From positions 1 to 64,000 of the forward strand of contig NZ_JAATEO010000015.1 of assembly GCF_012034245.1 (NCBI RefSeq): a DNA stretch of 64,000 bases, written 5' to 3'. The notes beneath the pieces are model-generated. The model was not told the DNA's origin, did no database searches, and saw nothing but the letters and a program-made list of their open reading frames with translations. Source of the DNA: Micromonospora thermarum (lineage in GTDB: Bacteria; Actinomycetota; Actinomycetes; Mycobacteriales; Micromonosporaceae). This document shows positions 16,773 to 26,506 of the stretch, in pieces. The first letter of the stretch is position 1. Each line of letters starts with the position of its first letter. A program made the position numbers and the translations under genes.

Positions 16773-18527
16773 TCAGAACGGGATGTCGTCGTCGCCGGAG
16801 CCGCCGCCCGAGCCCACCACCGCGAACGGGTCGGCCGACTGCGTGATCGACCGGAGCGTCTGCGAGGGCGCCCGACCGGCCTCGGAGACCCGCGTCGCCC
16901 AGGCGGGGAACGGGAACTCCAGGCAGAGCGGCACCGGGATGTCGGGCTGGTTGACGAACATCGTGCCCGGCTTCGCGAGCAGGGCCCGCTGCCGTTGGGC
17001 GGGCGGGAGGAAACCGTACTCCGGGCGGGACGCCTCGGCCGGGTCGAGCCGGCCGACCACGCGGATCGCCGAGTTGGTGACGATGCGGCGCTCCACCTCG
17101 CTCGCCGTCTGCTGGGCACCGACCAGGATCACGCCGAGCGAGCGCCCACGCTCGGCGATGTCGAGCAGGACCTCCTTGATCGGGGAGGACCCCTCGCGCG
17201 GGGCGTACTTGTTCAGCTCGTCGAGCACGACGAACAGCAGCGGCTTGGCCGTGCCGGCCTTCTCCTTGCGCTCGAACTCGCTCTTGAGCGTCACGCCGAC
17301 CACGAACCGCTGGGCCCGGTCCGGCAGGTTGTGCAGGTCGACGACGGTCACCTGCGCCGACTCGGCGGTGTTGATGCTGTGCGGCCGGCGGGTGGCGAGG
17401 TCACCGCGGATCAGCCGGGACAGGTCCTTCTTGCTGCCGATCAGCCGCCGCGCGAACGCGTTGACCGTGCCGAGGCCGACCGCGCTGCCGGCCCAGTCGC
17501 CCCGGGTCTCGTCGTCGTTGAGCTGCTCGACGATGTGGTCCACCAGGTCGGCGTACGTGCCGAGGCGCACACCGTCGATGCTCACGCCGCCGTCGGCGGG
17601 CTGCGCGTACCGGGCCAGGTGCGCGGCGACCGAGTGCACCACCATCGTGTACTGCTGGCGCTCGTCGTCGGCGTCGGCGAACACGTACGGCAGGAGGCGG
17701 TCGGCGCAGAACTCGGTGAGCGTCCAGTAGAAGCTGTCCACCCCGCTGAGCCGGCTGCTCACGTCCGGCGTGCCCGAGGAGTCGCCGACCCGGGGCGGCG
17801 CGTACACGCGCACGTCGGGGAAGGCGCCGGCCGTCAGCCCGAGTTGCGCGTACGCCGCCCGGGTGGGGTCGTCCAGCCGCGCGTTGGGGTGGTCGAGGAA
17901 CAGCAGGTCCTCGCCCTTGACGTTGAAGATGAGCGCCTTGGCGTTGACCGCGTCCCCGCCGAGCACACCGGAGCGGAAGACCGAGTAGAGCAGGAAGGTG
18001 GCGAAGCTGGTCTTGGTGGCGACGCCGGAGATGCCGGAGATGGAGACGTGCGCGCCCCGCGTGCCGTCGAGGAAGTCGGCGTTGAGGTAGACCGGCACCC
18101 CGTCGCGGCCCATGCCCATCGGGATGCGGCGCTCCATCCGGTCGAAGTGCAGCGCGCGCGCCCGGGCGTCACCCTCCGCGCGGTGCACGACCGCGCCGGG
18201 CGACGGCGGCACGTACAGCTCGGGGTCGACCCGGGTGGTCGTGATCTCGGCGGCCTCCTGCACCTGCGCGGGCAGCGTGCCGTCGGCGATGGCGAAGACG
18301 TCGGAGTCGAACTGCGCACCCTCGTGCCGGGCCCGCACCTGGGTGACCACCCCGGCGATCGTCACCGGCTCCCGGTCCGGCAGCTCGCGCCGCGTCACCA
18401 CGACGTCGTCGAGCTGGAGGTAGCTGGTGGGGGAGACCGCCGTCCAGAACTGCAGCGGCGTCGCGTCGGCGGTGCCGAGCACCCGGCCGACCTCCTCGCC
18501 CGGGCCGTCGAAACCGTCGTCGGTCAT
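16773..18527 (-). CDS. HerA-like DNA translocase ATPase
   Basis: 584 aa from ATG 18527. The N-terminal 10-115 resembles a HAS-barrel (LDDVVVTRRELPDREPVTIAG). The RecA/FtsK-like core has Walker A GISGVATKTS (165-174), Walker B LLFVVLDELNKYAP, an arginine-rich IAERGRSLGVILVGAQQTAS segment and a late VNQPDIPVPL strand. This is the HerA/DUF87 family of hexameric DNA pumps that feed DNA ends to NurA. It is the first gene of the operon. An older generic name would be ATP-binding protein; the NurA partner three genes on supports the HerA call. Confidence 0.88.
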   Translation of the reverse strand: MTDDGFDGPGEEVGRVLGTADATPLQFWTAVSPTSYLQLDDVVVTRRELPDREPVTIAGVVTQVRARHEGAQFDSDVFAIADGTLPAQVQEAAEITTTRVDPELYVPPSPGAVVHRAEGDARARALHFDRMERRIPMGMGRDGVPVYLNADFLDGTRGAHVSISGISGVATKTSFATFLLYSVFRSGVLGGDAVNAKALIFNVKGEDLLFLDHPNARLDDPTRAAYAQLGLTAGAFPDVRVYAPPRVGDSSGTPDVSSRLSGVDSFYWTLTEFCADRLLPYVFADADDERQQYTMVVHSVAAHLARYAQPADGGVSIDGVRLGTYADLVDHIVEQLNDDETRGDWAGSAVGLGTVNAFARRLIGSKKDLSRLIRGDLATRRPHSINTAESAQVTVVDLHNLPDRAQRFVVGVTLKSEFERKEKAGTAKPLLFVVLDELNKYAPREGSSPIKEVLLDIAERGRSLGVILVGAQQTASEVERRIVTNSAIRVVGRLDPAEASRPEYGFLPPAQRQRALLAKPGTMFVNQPDIPVPLCLEFPFPAWATRVSEAGRAPSQTLRSITQSADPFAVVGSGGGSGDDDIPF

Positions 18528-18744
18528 CGGGCAACTCCGCGGGGCTGAGGATGGAGGTCGGCACGCACGCCCTGCATCCTGCCCGAGACGTACGACAGGC
18601 CGCCACGCGACGCGGCGGACGCCACGCGGCTCGTCGTGGCCGCGTCCGTACCGTCGCGGCGCGACCACGGTGGGTCGAGGCCGCGGTTTCCCTGAAGTCG
18701 CGGTCCCAGCGCCGCGGGAGGCGACTATTTCCCGGGCGTACGGG

Positions 18745-19491
18745 TCAGGCGCGGGCGTAGCGGAGCATGAGCGTGCCGTCGGCGGCGGCGAGCACGTGGC
18801 GCAGCGGCAGGTGCCGCACCGGGCTCGCCTCGCCCGCGGTGATCCGCCCCGGTCCCGGGCCGGCCAGCAGCGGCGCGACCGTCAGGCAGGCCTCGTCGAC
18901 CAGGTCGGCCGCGGTGAGCGCGCCGAACAGGTGCGGCCCGCCCTCGCAGAGCAGTTGGTCGAGGCCGCGCCGGCGCAGCTCGGCCAGGCCCGCGACGAGG
19001 TCCACCCGCTCGTCGCCGCACGGGACGAGGTCGGCCACGTCGGTCAGGCCGGGCGGGGCGGTGGCGCCCGCGCGGGTGAGCACGACCGGGCGGACCGGCG
19101 CGTCGGCGAAGGCGGCCTGGCCCGGGTCGAGGTCGAGGGAGCCGGAGACGACGACGAGTGTCGGGTACTCGGCGAGGCCGTGCTCGCGGCGCCAGGCGCG
19201 CCGCCGCTCGTCGAGGCGGACCGCCCGGTACCCCTCGTGGCGCAGCGTGCCGGCGGCGACCACGAGCCCGTCGCAGAGCATCCGCAGCAGGCCGAAGACC
19301 CGCTTGTCCGGCTCGCCGGAGAGGCCGGCCGAGTAGCCGTCGACGGTGACCGCGCCGTCGACGCTGGACACGAAGTTCACCCGAAGGTGTGGGCGGTCGG
19401 TCCGGCCGTAGCGGGCGGCGATGGCGGCGTCGTCCAGCGGGTCCGCGGACGGCTCCGGCCAGAGCGCGGAAATCGGCATTCCGACGCTCAT
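18745..19491 (-). CDS. RibD C-terminal-domain reductase (pyrimidine reductase family)
   Basis: 248 aa (ATG 19491; ATG 19479 is an alternative). The family pattern is clear: RPHLRVNFVSSVDGAV at the N-terminus, DGLVVAAGTLRHEGY, LLCEGGPHLFGAL and a final LPLRHVLAAADGTLMLRYA. RibD C-domain enzymes reduce a ribosylaminopyrimidine with NADPH in riboflavin synthesis; many stand-alone actinobacterial copies have unknown substrates. No other riboflavin gene is in the window, so a role in flavin synthesis is not shown. Confidence 0.85.
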   Translation of the reverse strand: MSVGMPISALWPEPSADPLDDAAIAARYGRTDRPHLRVNFVSSVDGAVTVDGYSAGLSGEPDKRVFGLLRMLCDGLVVAAGTLRHEGYRAVRLDERRRAWRREHGLAEYPTLVVVSGSLDLDPGQAAFADAPVRPVVLTRAGATAPPGLTDVADLVPCGDERVDLVAGLAELRRRGLDQLLCEGGPHLFGALTAADLVDEACLTVAPLLAGPGPGRITAGEASPVRHLPLRHVLAAADGTLMLRYARA

Positions 19492-19641
19492 TCGCTGGCC
19501 GGACCCGTGACCGGAGGGGTGGGCCGGGGGGTACGGTGCTGGCAGTCGCACCAGTTCCGGCCCCGACAGTCGTCGTGCCGCCTCGCCCGGCACGCTCGGC
19601 AGATCATGCCCGCAGCCTATGCCGAGGGAGGATGGGACAGC

Positions 19642-20187
19642 ATGCCGCGTCAGATCTTCCAGCTGAGGATTTCCCTGGCCGGGGTCCGGCCGCCGGTCTG
19701 GCGCCGGGTGCTCGTACCGGGCGGGTACACCCTCGACCGGATGCACCGGGTGGTGCAGCACGCGATGGGGTGGCGGGACTGCCACCTGCACTCGTTCGAG
19801 ATCGACGGCCGGCAGTACGGCGAGCCCGACCCGGACGGGGAGCTGTCCCTGCACGACGAGCTGGACGTACGCCTCGACGCCGTGGTCGGCAAGGGCAGCC
19901 GGTTCCACTACACCTACGACTTCGGCGACTGGTGGGAGCACGACCTGCTGGTCGAGGACGTCTTCACCGCCGACCCGGAGGAGCGTTACCCCGCCTGTCT
20001 CGACGGCGAGCGGGCCGGCCCTCCGGAGGACGTCGGCGGCCCGGCCGGCTACCAGGCGCTGCTGGCCGCGCTGGCCGACCCGGGGCACACCGAGCACCAC
20101 CTGATGCGCGACTGGGTGGGGGACACGTTCGACCCCGCTGCCTTCGACGCCACCCGCGTCGGCACCCTCCTGCGCCGGTTCTGCTGA
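19642..20187 (+). CDS. Plasmid pRiA4b ORF-3 family protein
   Basis: 181 aa from ATG 19642. It starts MPRQIFQLRISLAGVRPPVW and carries the hallmarks LDRMHRVVQHAMGW, HLHSFEIDGRQYG, FHYTYDFGDWWEHDL and YPACLDGERAGPPEDVGG. These define the pRiA4b ORF-3-like family, widespread and of unknown function despite its plasmid name. It is monocistronic, with the CebR operator region just downstream. Confidence 0.88.
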   Translation: MPRQIFQLRISLAGVRPPVWRRVLVPGGYTLDRMHRVVQHAMGWRDCHLHSFEIDGRQYGEPDPDGELSLHDELDVRLDAVVGKGSRFHYTYDFGDWWEHDLLVEDVFTADPEERYPACLDGERAGPPEDVGGPAGYQALLAALADPGHTEHHLMRDWVGDTFDPAAFDATRVGTLLRRFC

Positions 20188-20314
20188 ACCGTTTCCGTTC
20201 CGTACCGCTCCATCCGGCGGATGCCGCCGGTCGCCCGCGCGGAGAGCCAACTGAAGCGCTTCGGCGCAGGTCGCCGCAGTCCGCCTGCCGTCAAACATCC
20301 TGCCGGTAACGATC

Positions 20315-20328
20315 TGGGAACGCTCCCA
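20315..20328. promoter_or_regulatory. CebR-type operator 1
   Basis: TGGGAACGCTCCCA, one base away from the perfect palindrome TGGGAGCGCTCCCA bound by Streptomyces CebR. It stands 8 bp upstream of the -35 hexamer. It is the exact reverse complement of operator 2. Confidence 0.88.
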
Positions 20329-20336
20329 TAGGTCTA

Positions 20337-20365
20337 TTGACACCCCCGACACCTGCCGACAATCT
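20337..20365 (+). promoter_or_regulatory. Promoter of the ceb operon
   Basis: A consensus -35 TTGACA (20337-20342) is followed after 17 bp by a weak -10 CAATCT (20360-20365). Operator 2 overlaps the predicted transcription start, so a bound repressor would block initiation. Confidence 0.6.
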
Positions 20366-20367
20366 CA

Positions 20368-20381
20368 TGGGAGCGTTCCCA
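20368..20381. promoter_or_regulatory. CebR-type operator 2
   Basis: TGGGAGCGTTCCCA, 53 bp centre to centre from operator 1, or about five helical turns, so two repressors could sit on the same face. Position right after the -10 suggests direct steric repression. Confidence 0.88.
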
Positions 20382-20505
20382 ACCGCGTGACCCGGCTCAC
20401 CCGCGTCCGCCCCGGGAAACCGTCGCCGCCCCGTCGGCGCCGGTCAGCGCTACGGCACCCCCCACCACACCCGACACAGCCTCACCACTGAGAAGAGGGG
20501 TCAGG

Positions 20506-21798
20506 ATGAGCCTCACCACGCGGCGTACCCGCCTGGCGGCCGTCGCCCTTGCCGCGATCACCGCCGTCGGCGGGCTCGCGGCCTGCGGCAACGACGACGA
20601 CGCCCCGGCCGCCGGCGAGAAGCCCGACAAGCTGGTCGTCGACACGTTCGGCGAGTTCGGTTACGACGAGATCATCAAGCAGTACGAGAAGGACACCGGC
20701 ATCAAGGTCGAGCTGCGCAAGACCGCCCAGCTCAACGAGTACCGGCCGAAGATCGTCCGCGCGCTCGCCACCCGCAAGGGTGCCGCCGACGTGATCGCCC
20801 TCGAGGAAGGCATCCTCAACGAGTTCAAGGCCAACCCGGCGAACTGGGTCGACCTCGCTCCGCTGGTCGCCGACCACAGCAAGGACTACCTGCCCTGGAA
20901 GTACGAGCTGGGCAAGGCGCCGGACGGCCGGCTGATCGGTCTGCCCACCGACGTCGGCAGCCTCGCGGTCTGCTACCGCCGGGACCTCTTCCAGGCCGCC
21001 GGCCTGCCGACCGAGCGCGACCAGGTCGCCGGGTTGTGGCCGGACTGGAACGGCTTCATCGAGACCGGCAAGAAGTACCGGGCCGCCACCAACAAGGGCA
21101 TGCTCGACTCGGTCACCACCGCCGCCAGCGCCGTGATGTTCCAGCAGGGCGGTGACCTGTTCTACGACAAGCAGGACGCGATCGTCGCCGACAAGAGCGC
21201 GTCCGTGAAGACCGCCTGGGACACCGCGATCGCCATGGCGGACGCGAACATCACCGCCGAGACGGCGACCTGGTCGCCGGAGTGGTCGGCCGGCTTCAAG
21301 CAGGGCACCTTCGCGGCCACCTTCTGCCCGTCCTGGATGCTCGGCATCGTCGCGGACAACTCCGGCGCGGAGAACAACGGCAAGTGGGACGTCGCCCCGG
21401 TGCCCGGTGGCGCCGGCAACTGGGGTGGCTCGTGGCTCGCCGTCCCGGAGCAGAGCAAGTACCAGAAGGAGGCGGCGAAGCTCGCCGAGTACCTGACCAA
21501 CGCGCAGAGCCAGGTCGCGGCGTTCAAGCTCAAGGGCCCACTGCCGACCAACCTGGAGGCGCTGAAGAACCCCGACTTCCTGAGCTACACCAACGAGTAC
21601 TTCAACAACGCCCCGACCGGCAAGATCTTCGGTGACAGCGTCGCCAAGATCCAGCCGCTGCACCTCGGTCCGAAGCACCAGGCGGTGAAGGAGAACGCCT
21701 TCGAGCCCGCGCTGCGCTCGTACGAGAACGGGCAGGCCAGCAAGGACAAGGCCTGGGAGCAGTTCGTGAAGGACGCCCAGACGCAGGGCGCCTTCTGA
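20506..21798 (+). CDS. cebE: Cello-oligosaccharide ABC transporter substrate-binding lipoprotein CebE
   Basis: 430 aa. A signal peptide ends in the lipobox GLAAC (Cys27), so the protein is anchored outside the membrane. The rest is a family-1 solute-binding protein: TFGEFGYDEIIKQYEKDTGI, then GLPTDVGSLAVCYRRDLF and WGGSWLAVPEQSKYQKEAA. Operators, the following permeases, beta-glucosidase and CebR-like repressor all point to cellobiose and cellotriose. Related sugars cannot be excluded. It is the first gene of the operon; no ATPase gene is present, as in Streptomyces, where MsiK from elsewhere powers Ceb. Confidence 0.88.
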   Translation: MSLTTRRTRLAAVALAAITAVGGLAACGNDDDAPAAGEKPDKLVVDTFGEFGYDEIIKQYEKDTGIKVELRKTAQLNEYRPKIVRALATRKGAADVIALEEGILNEFKANPANWVDLAPLVADHSKDYLPWKYELGKAPDGRLIGLPTDVGSLAVCYRRDLFQAAGLPTERDQVAGLWPDWNGFIETGKKYRAATNKGMLDSVTTAASAVMFQQGGDLFYDKQDAIVADKSASVKTAWDTAIAMADANITAETATWSPEWSAGFKQGTFAATFCPSWMLGIVADNSGAENNGKWDVAPVPGGAGNWGGSWLAVPEQSKYQKEAAKLAEYLTNAQSQVAAFKLKGPLPTNLEALKNPDFLSYTNEYFNNAPTGKIFGDSVAKIQPLHLGPKHQAVKENAFEPALRSYENGQASKDKAWEQFVKDAQTQGAF

Positions 21799-21916
21799 CC
21801 CCAGCACGTCGCGTGGGTGGCGTCCGGGCACAACCGCCCGGGCGCCACCGGCGGCGTCCGTTCCCCGTACCACCGCCGGCACGCCGGCCCGCGCGCCGGG
21901 CGGGAAAGGACTGAGA

Positions 21917-22888
21917 ATGAGTCTGTCGGCCACGACGGCGCCGCCGTCACCCGCCGCGCCAACACCTCCGCCAGCCCGGCGGCACCGGTCCCGCTCGTCG
22001 TCGTTGACCCGCCTGGACCTGACGTACTCCCCGTACCTCTACATCGCGCCGTTCTTCCTGGTCTTCGGCATCTTCGGGCTCTACCCGATGCTGCGGACGG
22101 CGTGGATGTCGCTGCACGACTGGAACCTCATCGGCGACCACAGCTTCATCGGGCTCGACAACTACGCGAAGCTGGTCACCGACGAGTACTTCTGGAACGC
22201 CACGTTCAACACGTTCGGCATCTTCCTGCTCTCGACGGTCCCGCAGCTGCTCCTCGCGCTGTTCCTGGCGAACCTGCTCAACCGGACCTTCCTGCGCGCC
22301 CGGACGCTGTTCCGCATGGCGATCTTCATGCCGAACGTCGTCTCCGTCGCCGCGGTGGCGATCGTCTTCGGCATGCTCTTCCAGCGCGACTTCGGCGTCT
22401 TCAACTGGCTGCTCGGCTTCGTCGGCGTCGACCCGATCGACTGGGACGCCGAGCGCTGGAGCTCGTGGAGCGCGATCGCGTCGATGGTCAACTGGCGGTG
22501 GACCGGCTACAACACGCTGATCCTCCTCGCCGGCATGCAGGCCATCCCGCGGGAGCTCTACGAGGCGGCGGCGCTCGACGGCGCCAGCCAGTGGCGGCAG
22601 TTCTGGCGCATCACGCTGCCGATGCTGACGCCGACCTTCGTGTTCGTGGTCATCCTGTCCACCATCGGCGGACTCCAGCTCTTCACCGAGCCCCTCGTCT
22701 TCGCCAACGGCAACATCATCGGCGGCGACCAGCGCGAGTTCCAGACCCTCGCGATGTACATGTACGAGCTGGGCATCGAGAACCTGAACACCGCCGGCTA
22801 CGGCGCCGCCGTCGCCTGGGCGATGTTCCTGATGATCGCGCTGATGTCGCTGGTCAACTTCCTGCTCATCAGGCGTACGGTGAAGTGA
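21917..22888 (+). CDS. cebF: Cello-oligosaccharide ABC permease CebF
   Basis: 323 aa with six predicted membrane helices; the first is [20 protein letters not shown]. The cytoplasmic EAA loop [18 protein letters not shown] is the docking site for the ATPase. The Ala/Pro/Ser-rich first 30 residues are cytoplasmic. Ribosome site GGAAAGGA precedes ATG 21917. It follows cebE by 118 bp and is followed closely by cebG. Confidence 0.9.
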   Translation: MSLSATTAPPSPAAPTPPPARRHRSRSSSLTRLDLTYSPYLYIAPFFLVFGIFGLYPMLRTAWMSLHDWNLIGDHSFIGLDNYAKLVTDEYFWNATFNTFGIFLLSTVPQLLLALFLANLLNRTFLRARTLFRMAIFMPNVVSVAAVAIVFGMLFQRDFGVFNWLLGFVGVDPIDWDAERWSSWSAIASMVNWRWTGYNTLILLAGMQAIPRELYEAAALDGASQWRQFWRITLPMLTPTFVFVVILSTIGGLQLFTEPLVFANGNIIGGDQREFQTLAMYMYELGIENLNTAGYGAAVAWAMFLMIALMSLVNFLLIRRTVK

Positions 22889-22899
22889 GGAGCACGGCG

Positions 22900-23742
22900 A
22901 TGAACTCTGCCTCCCGGCGCCTGTGGCGCACCAGCCCGCTCACCTACGTGGCGCTCGTCCTCGCGACCCTGCTGTCCATCTACCCCTTCTACTACATGGT
23001 GGTCATCGCCACCCGCAGCCTGGACTCGATCAACGACGTGCCCCCGCCCTTCACGCCCGGCGGCGCGTTCGGCGACAACTTCGGCCGGGTGCTCGACAAC
23101 GACGCGGCGAACTTCCTCACCGGCCTGCTCAACTCGGTGATCGTGTCGTCGGTGGTGACCCTGAGCGTGGTCATCACCGGCACGCTCGCCGGCTTCGCCT
23201 TCGCCAAGCTGCGCTTCCGTGGACGCAACGCTCTGCTGCTGGCGATCATCGTGACCATGATGATCCCCACCCAGCTCGGGCTCATCCCCCTGTGGGGCAT
23301 GATCCAGGACCTGAACTGGTACGGCACCCTCTACGCGGTGACCGTGCCCTTCCTGGTCAGCGCGTTCGGGGTGTTCATGATGCGTCAGTACGCCACCCAG
23401 GCGGTCTCCGACGAGCTGATCGAGGCCGGCCGGGTCGACGGGGCGAGCACGTTCCGCATCTACTGGAACATCGTGCTGCCCGCGCTGCGCCCGGCGGCGG
23501 CCGTGCTCGGCCTGCTGACCTTCATGGAGACCTGGAACTCGTTCCTGTGGCCGTACGCGGTGCTGCCGCCGGAGAACCCCACCCTCCAGGTCTCGCTGGC
23601 CTTCCTCTCGTACGCCTACTACACCGACTACTCGCAGGTCTTCGCCGCCACCGCGGTCGGGACGATTCCGCTGGTGGTCGTCTTCATCCTGTTCGGCCGC
23701 CAGATCATCGGCGGGATCATGGAAGGTGCCGTCAAGTCGTGA
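22900..23742 (+). CDS. cebG: Cello-oligosaccharide ABC permease CebG
   Basis: 280 aa from ATG 22900, 11 bp after cebF. It has six predicted helices (first [20 protein letters not shown]) and the EAA loop [18 protein letters not shown]. This is the MalG-type second inner-membrane subunit. Its stop overlaps the GTG start of the beta-glucosidase gene by 4 bases. Confidence 0.9.
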   Translation: MNSASRRLWRTSPLTYVALVLATLLSIYPFYYMVVIATRSLDSINDVPPPFTPGGAFGDNFGRVLDNDAANFLTGLLNSVIVSSVVTLSVVITGTLAGFAFAKLRFRGRNALLLAIIVTMMIPTQLGLIPLWGMIQDLNWYGTLYAVTVPFLVSAFGVFMMRQYATQAVSDELIEAGRVDGASTFRIYWNIVLPALRPAAAVLGLLTFMETWNSFLWPYAVLPPENPTLQVSLAFLSYAYYTDYSQVFAATAVGTIPLVVVFILFGRQIIGGIMEGAVKS

Positions 23743-25172
23743 GCAACCCCGCGAGTCCACCCGCTGTCGGCGTCCTCGCCGAGCGTCCCCCGCTGACCTT
23801 CCCGCCCGGCTTCCTCTGGGGCGCCGCCACCGCGGCGTACCAGATCGAGGGCGCGGCGGCCGAGGGTGGCCGGACGCCGTCGATCTGGGACACCTTCAGC
23901 CACACCCCCGGCCGGGTGGTCGCCGGGCACACCGGCGACGTGGCCTGCGACCACTACCACCGGCTCGACTCCGACGTCGCGCTGATGGCGGAGCTGGGGC
24001 TGAAGTCGTACCGGTTCTCGGTCTCCTGGTCGCGGGTGCAGCCCGGCGGCACCGGCCCGGCCAACCCGGAGGGCCTGGACTTCTACCGGCGGCTGGTGGA
24101 CGCGCTGCTGGCGAACGGCATCGAGCCGTGGCTGACCCTCTACCACTGGGACCTGCCGCAGCCGCTGGAGGACGCGGGCGGCTGGCCGGCGCGGGACACC
24201 GCGGCCCGGTTCGCCGACTACACCGCCCTGGTCGCGGACGCGCTCGGCGACCGGGTGCGCTACTGGACCACGCTCAACGAGCCGTGGTGCTCGGCGTTCC
24301 TCGGCTACGGGTCCGGCGTGCACGCGCCGGGACGCTCCGACCCGGGCGACGCCGTGCGGGCCGGGCACCACCTGATGCTCGGCCACGGGCTCGCCGTGCA
24401 GGCGCTGCGGGCCGCCCGGCCGGACGCCGAGGTCGGGGTGACGGTCAACCTGTACCCGGTCACCCCGGCCACCGACTCGCCCGCCGACGCGGACGCCGCG
24501 CGGCGGATCGACGCGCTGGCCAACCGGTTCTTCCTCGACCCGCTGCTGCGCGGGTCGTACCCGGCGGACCTGATGGCTGACCTCGCGTCGGTCACCGACT
24601 TCGGGCACGTCCACGAGGGTGACCTGAAGACCATCGCCGCCCCGCTGGACCTGGTCGGGGTGAACTACTACGGCCGGCACGTGGTGGCGGCGCCGGTCGA
24701 GGGGGCGGCGCCGGAGGCGTACTGGCGGGCGCCGTCCTGCTGGCCGGGAAGCGAGGACGTGCGCTTCGTCACGCGGGGCGTCCCGGTCACCGACATGGAC
24801 TGGGAGATCGACGCCCCCGGGCTCGTGGAGACCCTGCGCCGGGTACACGAGGAGTACACCGACCTGCCGCTGTACGTCACCGAGAACGGCTCGGCGTTCG
24901 TCGACGCGGTGGTCGACGGCCAGGTGGACGACGTCGACCGGCTCGCGTACTTCGACGCCCACCTGCGGGCCGCCCACGAGGCGATCAGCGCGGGCGTCCC
25001 GCTGCGCGGCTACTTCGCCTGGTCACTCATGGATAATTTCGAGTGGGCCTGGGGCTACACCAAGCGGTTCGGCATGATCTACGTCGACTACGACAGCCAG
25101 GTCCGCATCCCCAAGTCCAGCGCCAGGTGGTACGCCGAGGTGATCCGACGCAACGGTCTGGCCGCAGAATAG
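23739..25172 (+). CDS. bglC: Family 1 beta-glucosidase BglC
   Basis: 477 aa from GTG 23739 ([11 protein letters not shown], then [19 protein letters not shown]). GH1 landmarks are the acid/base Glu in TLNEPW (near 185) and the nucleophile Glu in YVTENGSAF (near 385), plus the late [17 protein letters not shown]. No signal peptide, so it hydrolyses imported cello-oligosaccharides to glucose inside the cell. Coupled translation with cebG and the shared operator support this role. Confidence 0.92.
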   Translation: MSNPASPPAVGVLAERPPLTFPPGFLWGAATAAYQIEGAAAEGGRTPSIWDTFSHTPGRVVAGHTGDVACDHYHRLDSDVALMAELGLKSYRFSVSWSRVQPGGTGPANPEGLDFYRRLVDALLANGIEPWLTLYHWDLPQPLEDAGGWPARDTAARFADYTALVADALGDRVRYWTTLNEPWCSAFLGYGSGVHAPGRSDPGDAVRAGHHLMLGHGLAVQALRAARPDAEVGVTVNLYPVTPATDSPADADAARRIDALANRFFLDPLLRGSYPADLMADLASVTDFGHVHEGDLKTIAAPLDLVGVNYYGRHVVAAPVEGAAPEAYWRAPSCWPGSEDVRFVTRGVPVTDMDWEIDAPGLVETLRRVHEEYTDLPLYVTENGSAFVDAVVDGQVDDVDRLAYFDAHLRAAHEAISAGVPLRGYFAWSLMDNFEWAWGYTKRFGMIYVDYDSQVRIPKSSARWYAEVIRRNGLAAE

Positions 25173-25251
25173 GCTCGGGCCAGCCATCCGGGCGGTCCCG
25201 GTGCCACACCCGTGGCGGCACCGGGACCTCCCGACGTCGGAGGAGCAGACG

Positions 25252-26298
25252 ATGACAACGCAGCGCACCCGGTCGCTCGGGCGCCCGACCCTCGACGCGG
25301 TGGCCGCACGCGCCGGCGTCGGCCGCGGCACGGTCTCCCGCGTCGTCAACGGCTCGCCGCAGGTGAGCCCGGAGGCCCGGGCCGCGGTGCAGCAGGCGAT
25401 CGCCGAGCTCGGGTACGTGCCGAACCGGGCCGCCCGGGCGCTGGTCACCCAGCGCACCGACTCGGTGGCGCTGGTCGTCTCGGAGTCCGGCGACCGGGTC
25501 TTCACCGAGCCGTTCTTCGCCGGCATCGTCCGGGGCGTCAGCTCCGGCCTGCTGGAGACACCGCTGCAACTGTGGCTCGCCATGGTCCAGTCCCCGATCG
25601 AGCGGGAGCGGGTCGAGCACCACCTGACCAACCAGCACGTCGACGGCGTCCTGCTGCTGTCGCTGCACGACGCTGACCCGCTGCCCACGTTGCTGGAGGA
25701 GCGGGGCCTGCCGACCGTGCTCGGCGGCCGGCCGGCGCGGATGCTGCAGCCCGGGGCGCAGCCCGCCTGGTTCGTCGACGTCGACAACGTCGGTGGCGCC
25801 CGGCAGGCGGTCGAGCACCTCGCCGCGCGGGGGCGGCGGCGGATCGCCACCATCGCCGGCCCCCAGGACATGGGTGCCGGCCTGGGCCGGCTCACCGGCT
25901 ACAGGGAGGCCGTCACGGCCGCGCTGGGCGGCGTCAACCCGGACCTGATCGCGTACGGGGACTTCAGCGAGGGCAGTGGGGCGGCGGCCATGCGCCGGCT
26001 GTTGGAGGTGTGCCCCGACCTGGACGCGGTCTTCGTCGCCTCCGACCTGATGGCGTTCGGCGCGCTGCGTACGCTCCGGGAGACCGGCCGGCGGGTGCCC
26101 GAGGACGTCGCCGTGGTCGGCTTCGACGACGCCCCGATCGCCCGGCAGGCCGACCCGCCGCTGACCACGGTCTTCCAGCCGGTCGAGGAGATGGGCCGCC
26201 AGATGGCCCGCCTGCTGGTGTCGCGCATCCGCGGCGAGGACCTGTCCTCCCCGCACATCCTGCTGGACACCCAGTTGGTCGAACGCGCCAGCGCCTGA
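25252..26298 (+). CDS. cebR: LacI-family repressor CebR
   Basis: 348 aa from ATG 25252 behind GGAGGAG. The LacI HTH is at 11-35 (PTLDAVAARAGVGRGTVSRV) with hinge YVPNRAARAL, then a periplasmic-binding-like effector domain with FDDAPIARQADPPLTTV. By position and by the operators at 20315, 20368 and perhaps 33915, it is the CebR homologue. It should release DNA when cellobiose binds. It has no operator of its own in the 79-bp gap, so it is probably read through from the ceb operon. Confidence 0.9.
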   Translation: MTTQRTRSLGRPTLDAVAARAGVGRGTVSRVVNGSPQVSPEARAAVQQAIAELGYVPNRAARALVTQRTDSVALVVSESGDRVFTEPFFAGIVRGVSSGLLETPLQLWLAMVQSPIERERVEHHLTNQHVDGVLLLSLHDADPLPTLLEERGLPTVLGGRPARMLQPGAQPAWFVDVDNVGGARQAVEHLAARGRRRIATIAGPQDMGAGLGRLTGYREAVTAALGGVNPDLIAYGDFSEGSGAAAMRRLLEVCPDLDAVFVASDLMAFGALRTLRETGRRVPEDVAVVGFDDAPIARQADPPLTTVFQPVEEMGRQMARLLVSRIRGEDLSSPHILLDTQLVERASA

Positions 26299-26340
26299 CC
26301 CGATCCCCCGAAACGACGCCGTCCCACCCCGTCCTCGCGG

Positions 26341-26506
26341 CACCCCACCCCACCCACCCACCCACCCCACCCGCCGATGCCCCCTCCGCGCCGATCTTGC
26401 ACTTTCGGCCCGTCTTGTGCGGCATTTGCGCCGTATGCCCGGGCAGAAAGTGCAAGATCGCCGGGGGTGGGGGGTTGGGGGTGGGGGTGGGGGTGGGGGT
26501 GGGGGG
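26341..26506. repeat. Intergenic palindrome flanked by C-rich and G-rich tracts
   Basis: Between convergent cebR and the acyl-CoA dehydrogenase gene lies a composite element. A C-rich run of CCCA/CCCAC units fills 26341-26373. A perfect 15-bp inverted repeat (CGATCTTGCACTTTC at 26392-26406, GAAAGTGCAAGATCG at 26446-26460) encloses a smaller hairpin CGGC...GCCG at 26420-26433. Then GGGGGT units run from 26463 to the stop codon of the next gene. The G-run could form a G-quadruplex. It may also end transcription from both sides. Confidence 0.7.

Larger units (their letters stand above)
20188..20505. other. Control region of the ceb operon, 318 bp
   Basis: No gene. The segment holds two CebR-type operators (20315-20328 and 20368-20381), a promoter between them, and a leader of about 130 bases before CebE. 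The first 110 bases after 20187 show no clear structure. Confidence 0.8.

Noticed and set aside
26463..26506. G-rich repeats as a possible coding repeat protein or CRISPR
   Set aside because: No spacers, no frame with support; simple-sequence tract in an intergenic gap.
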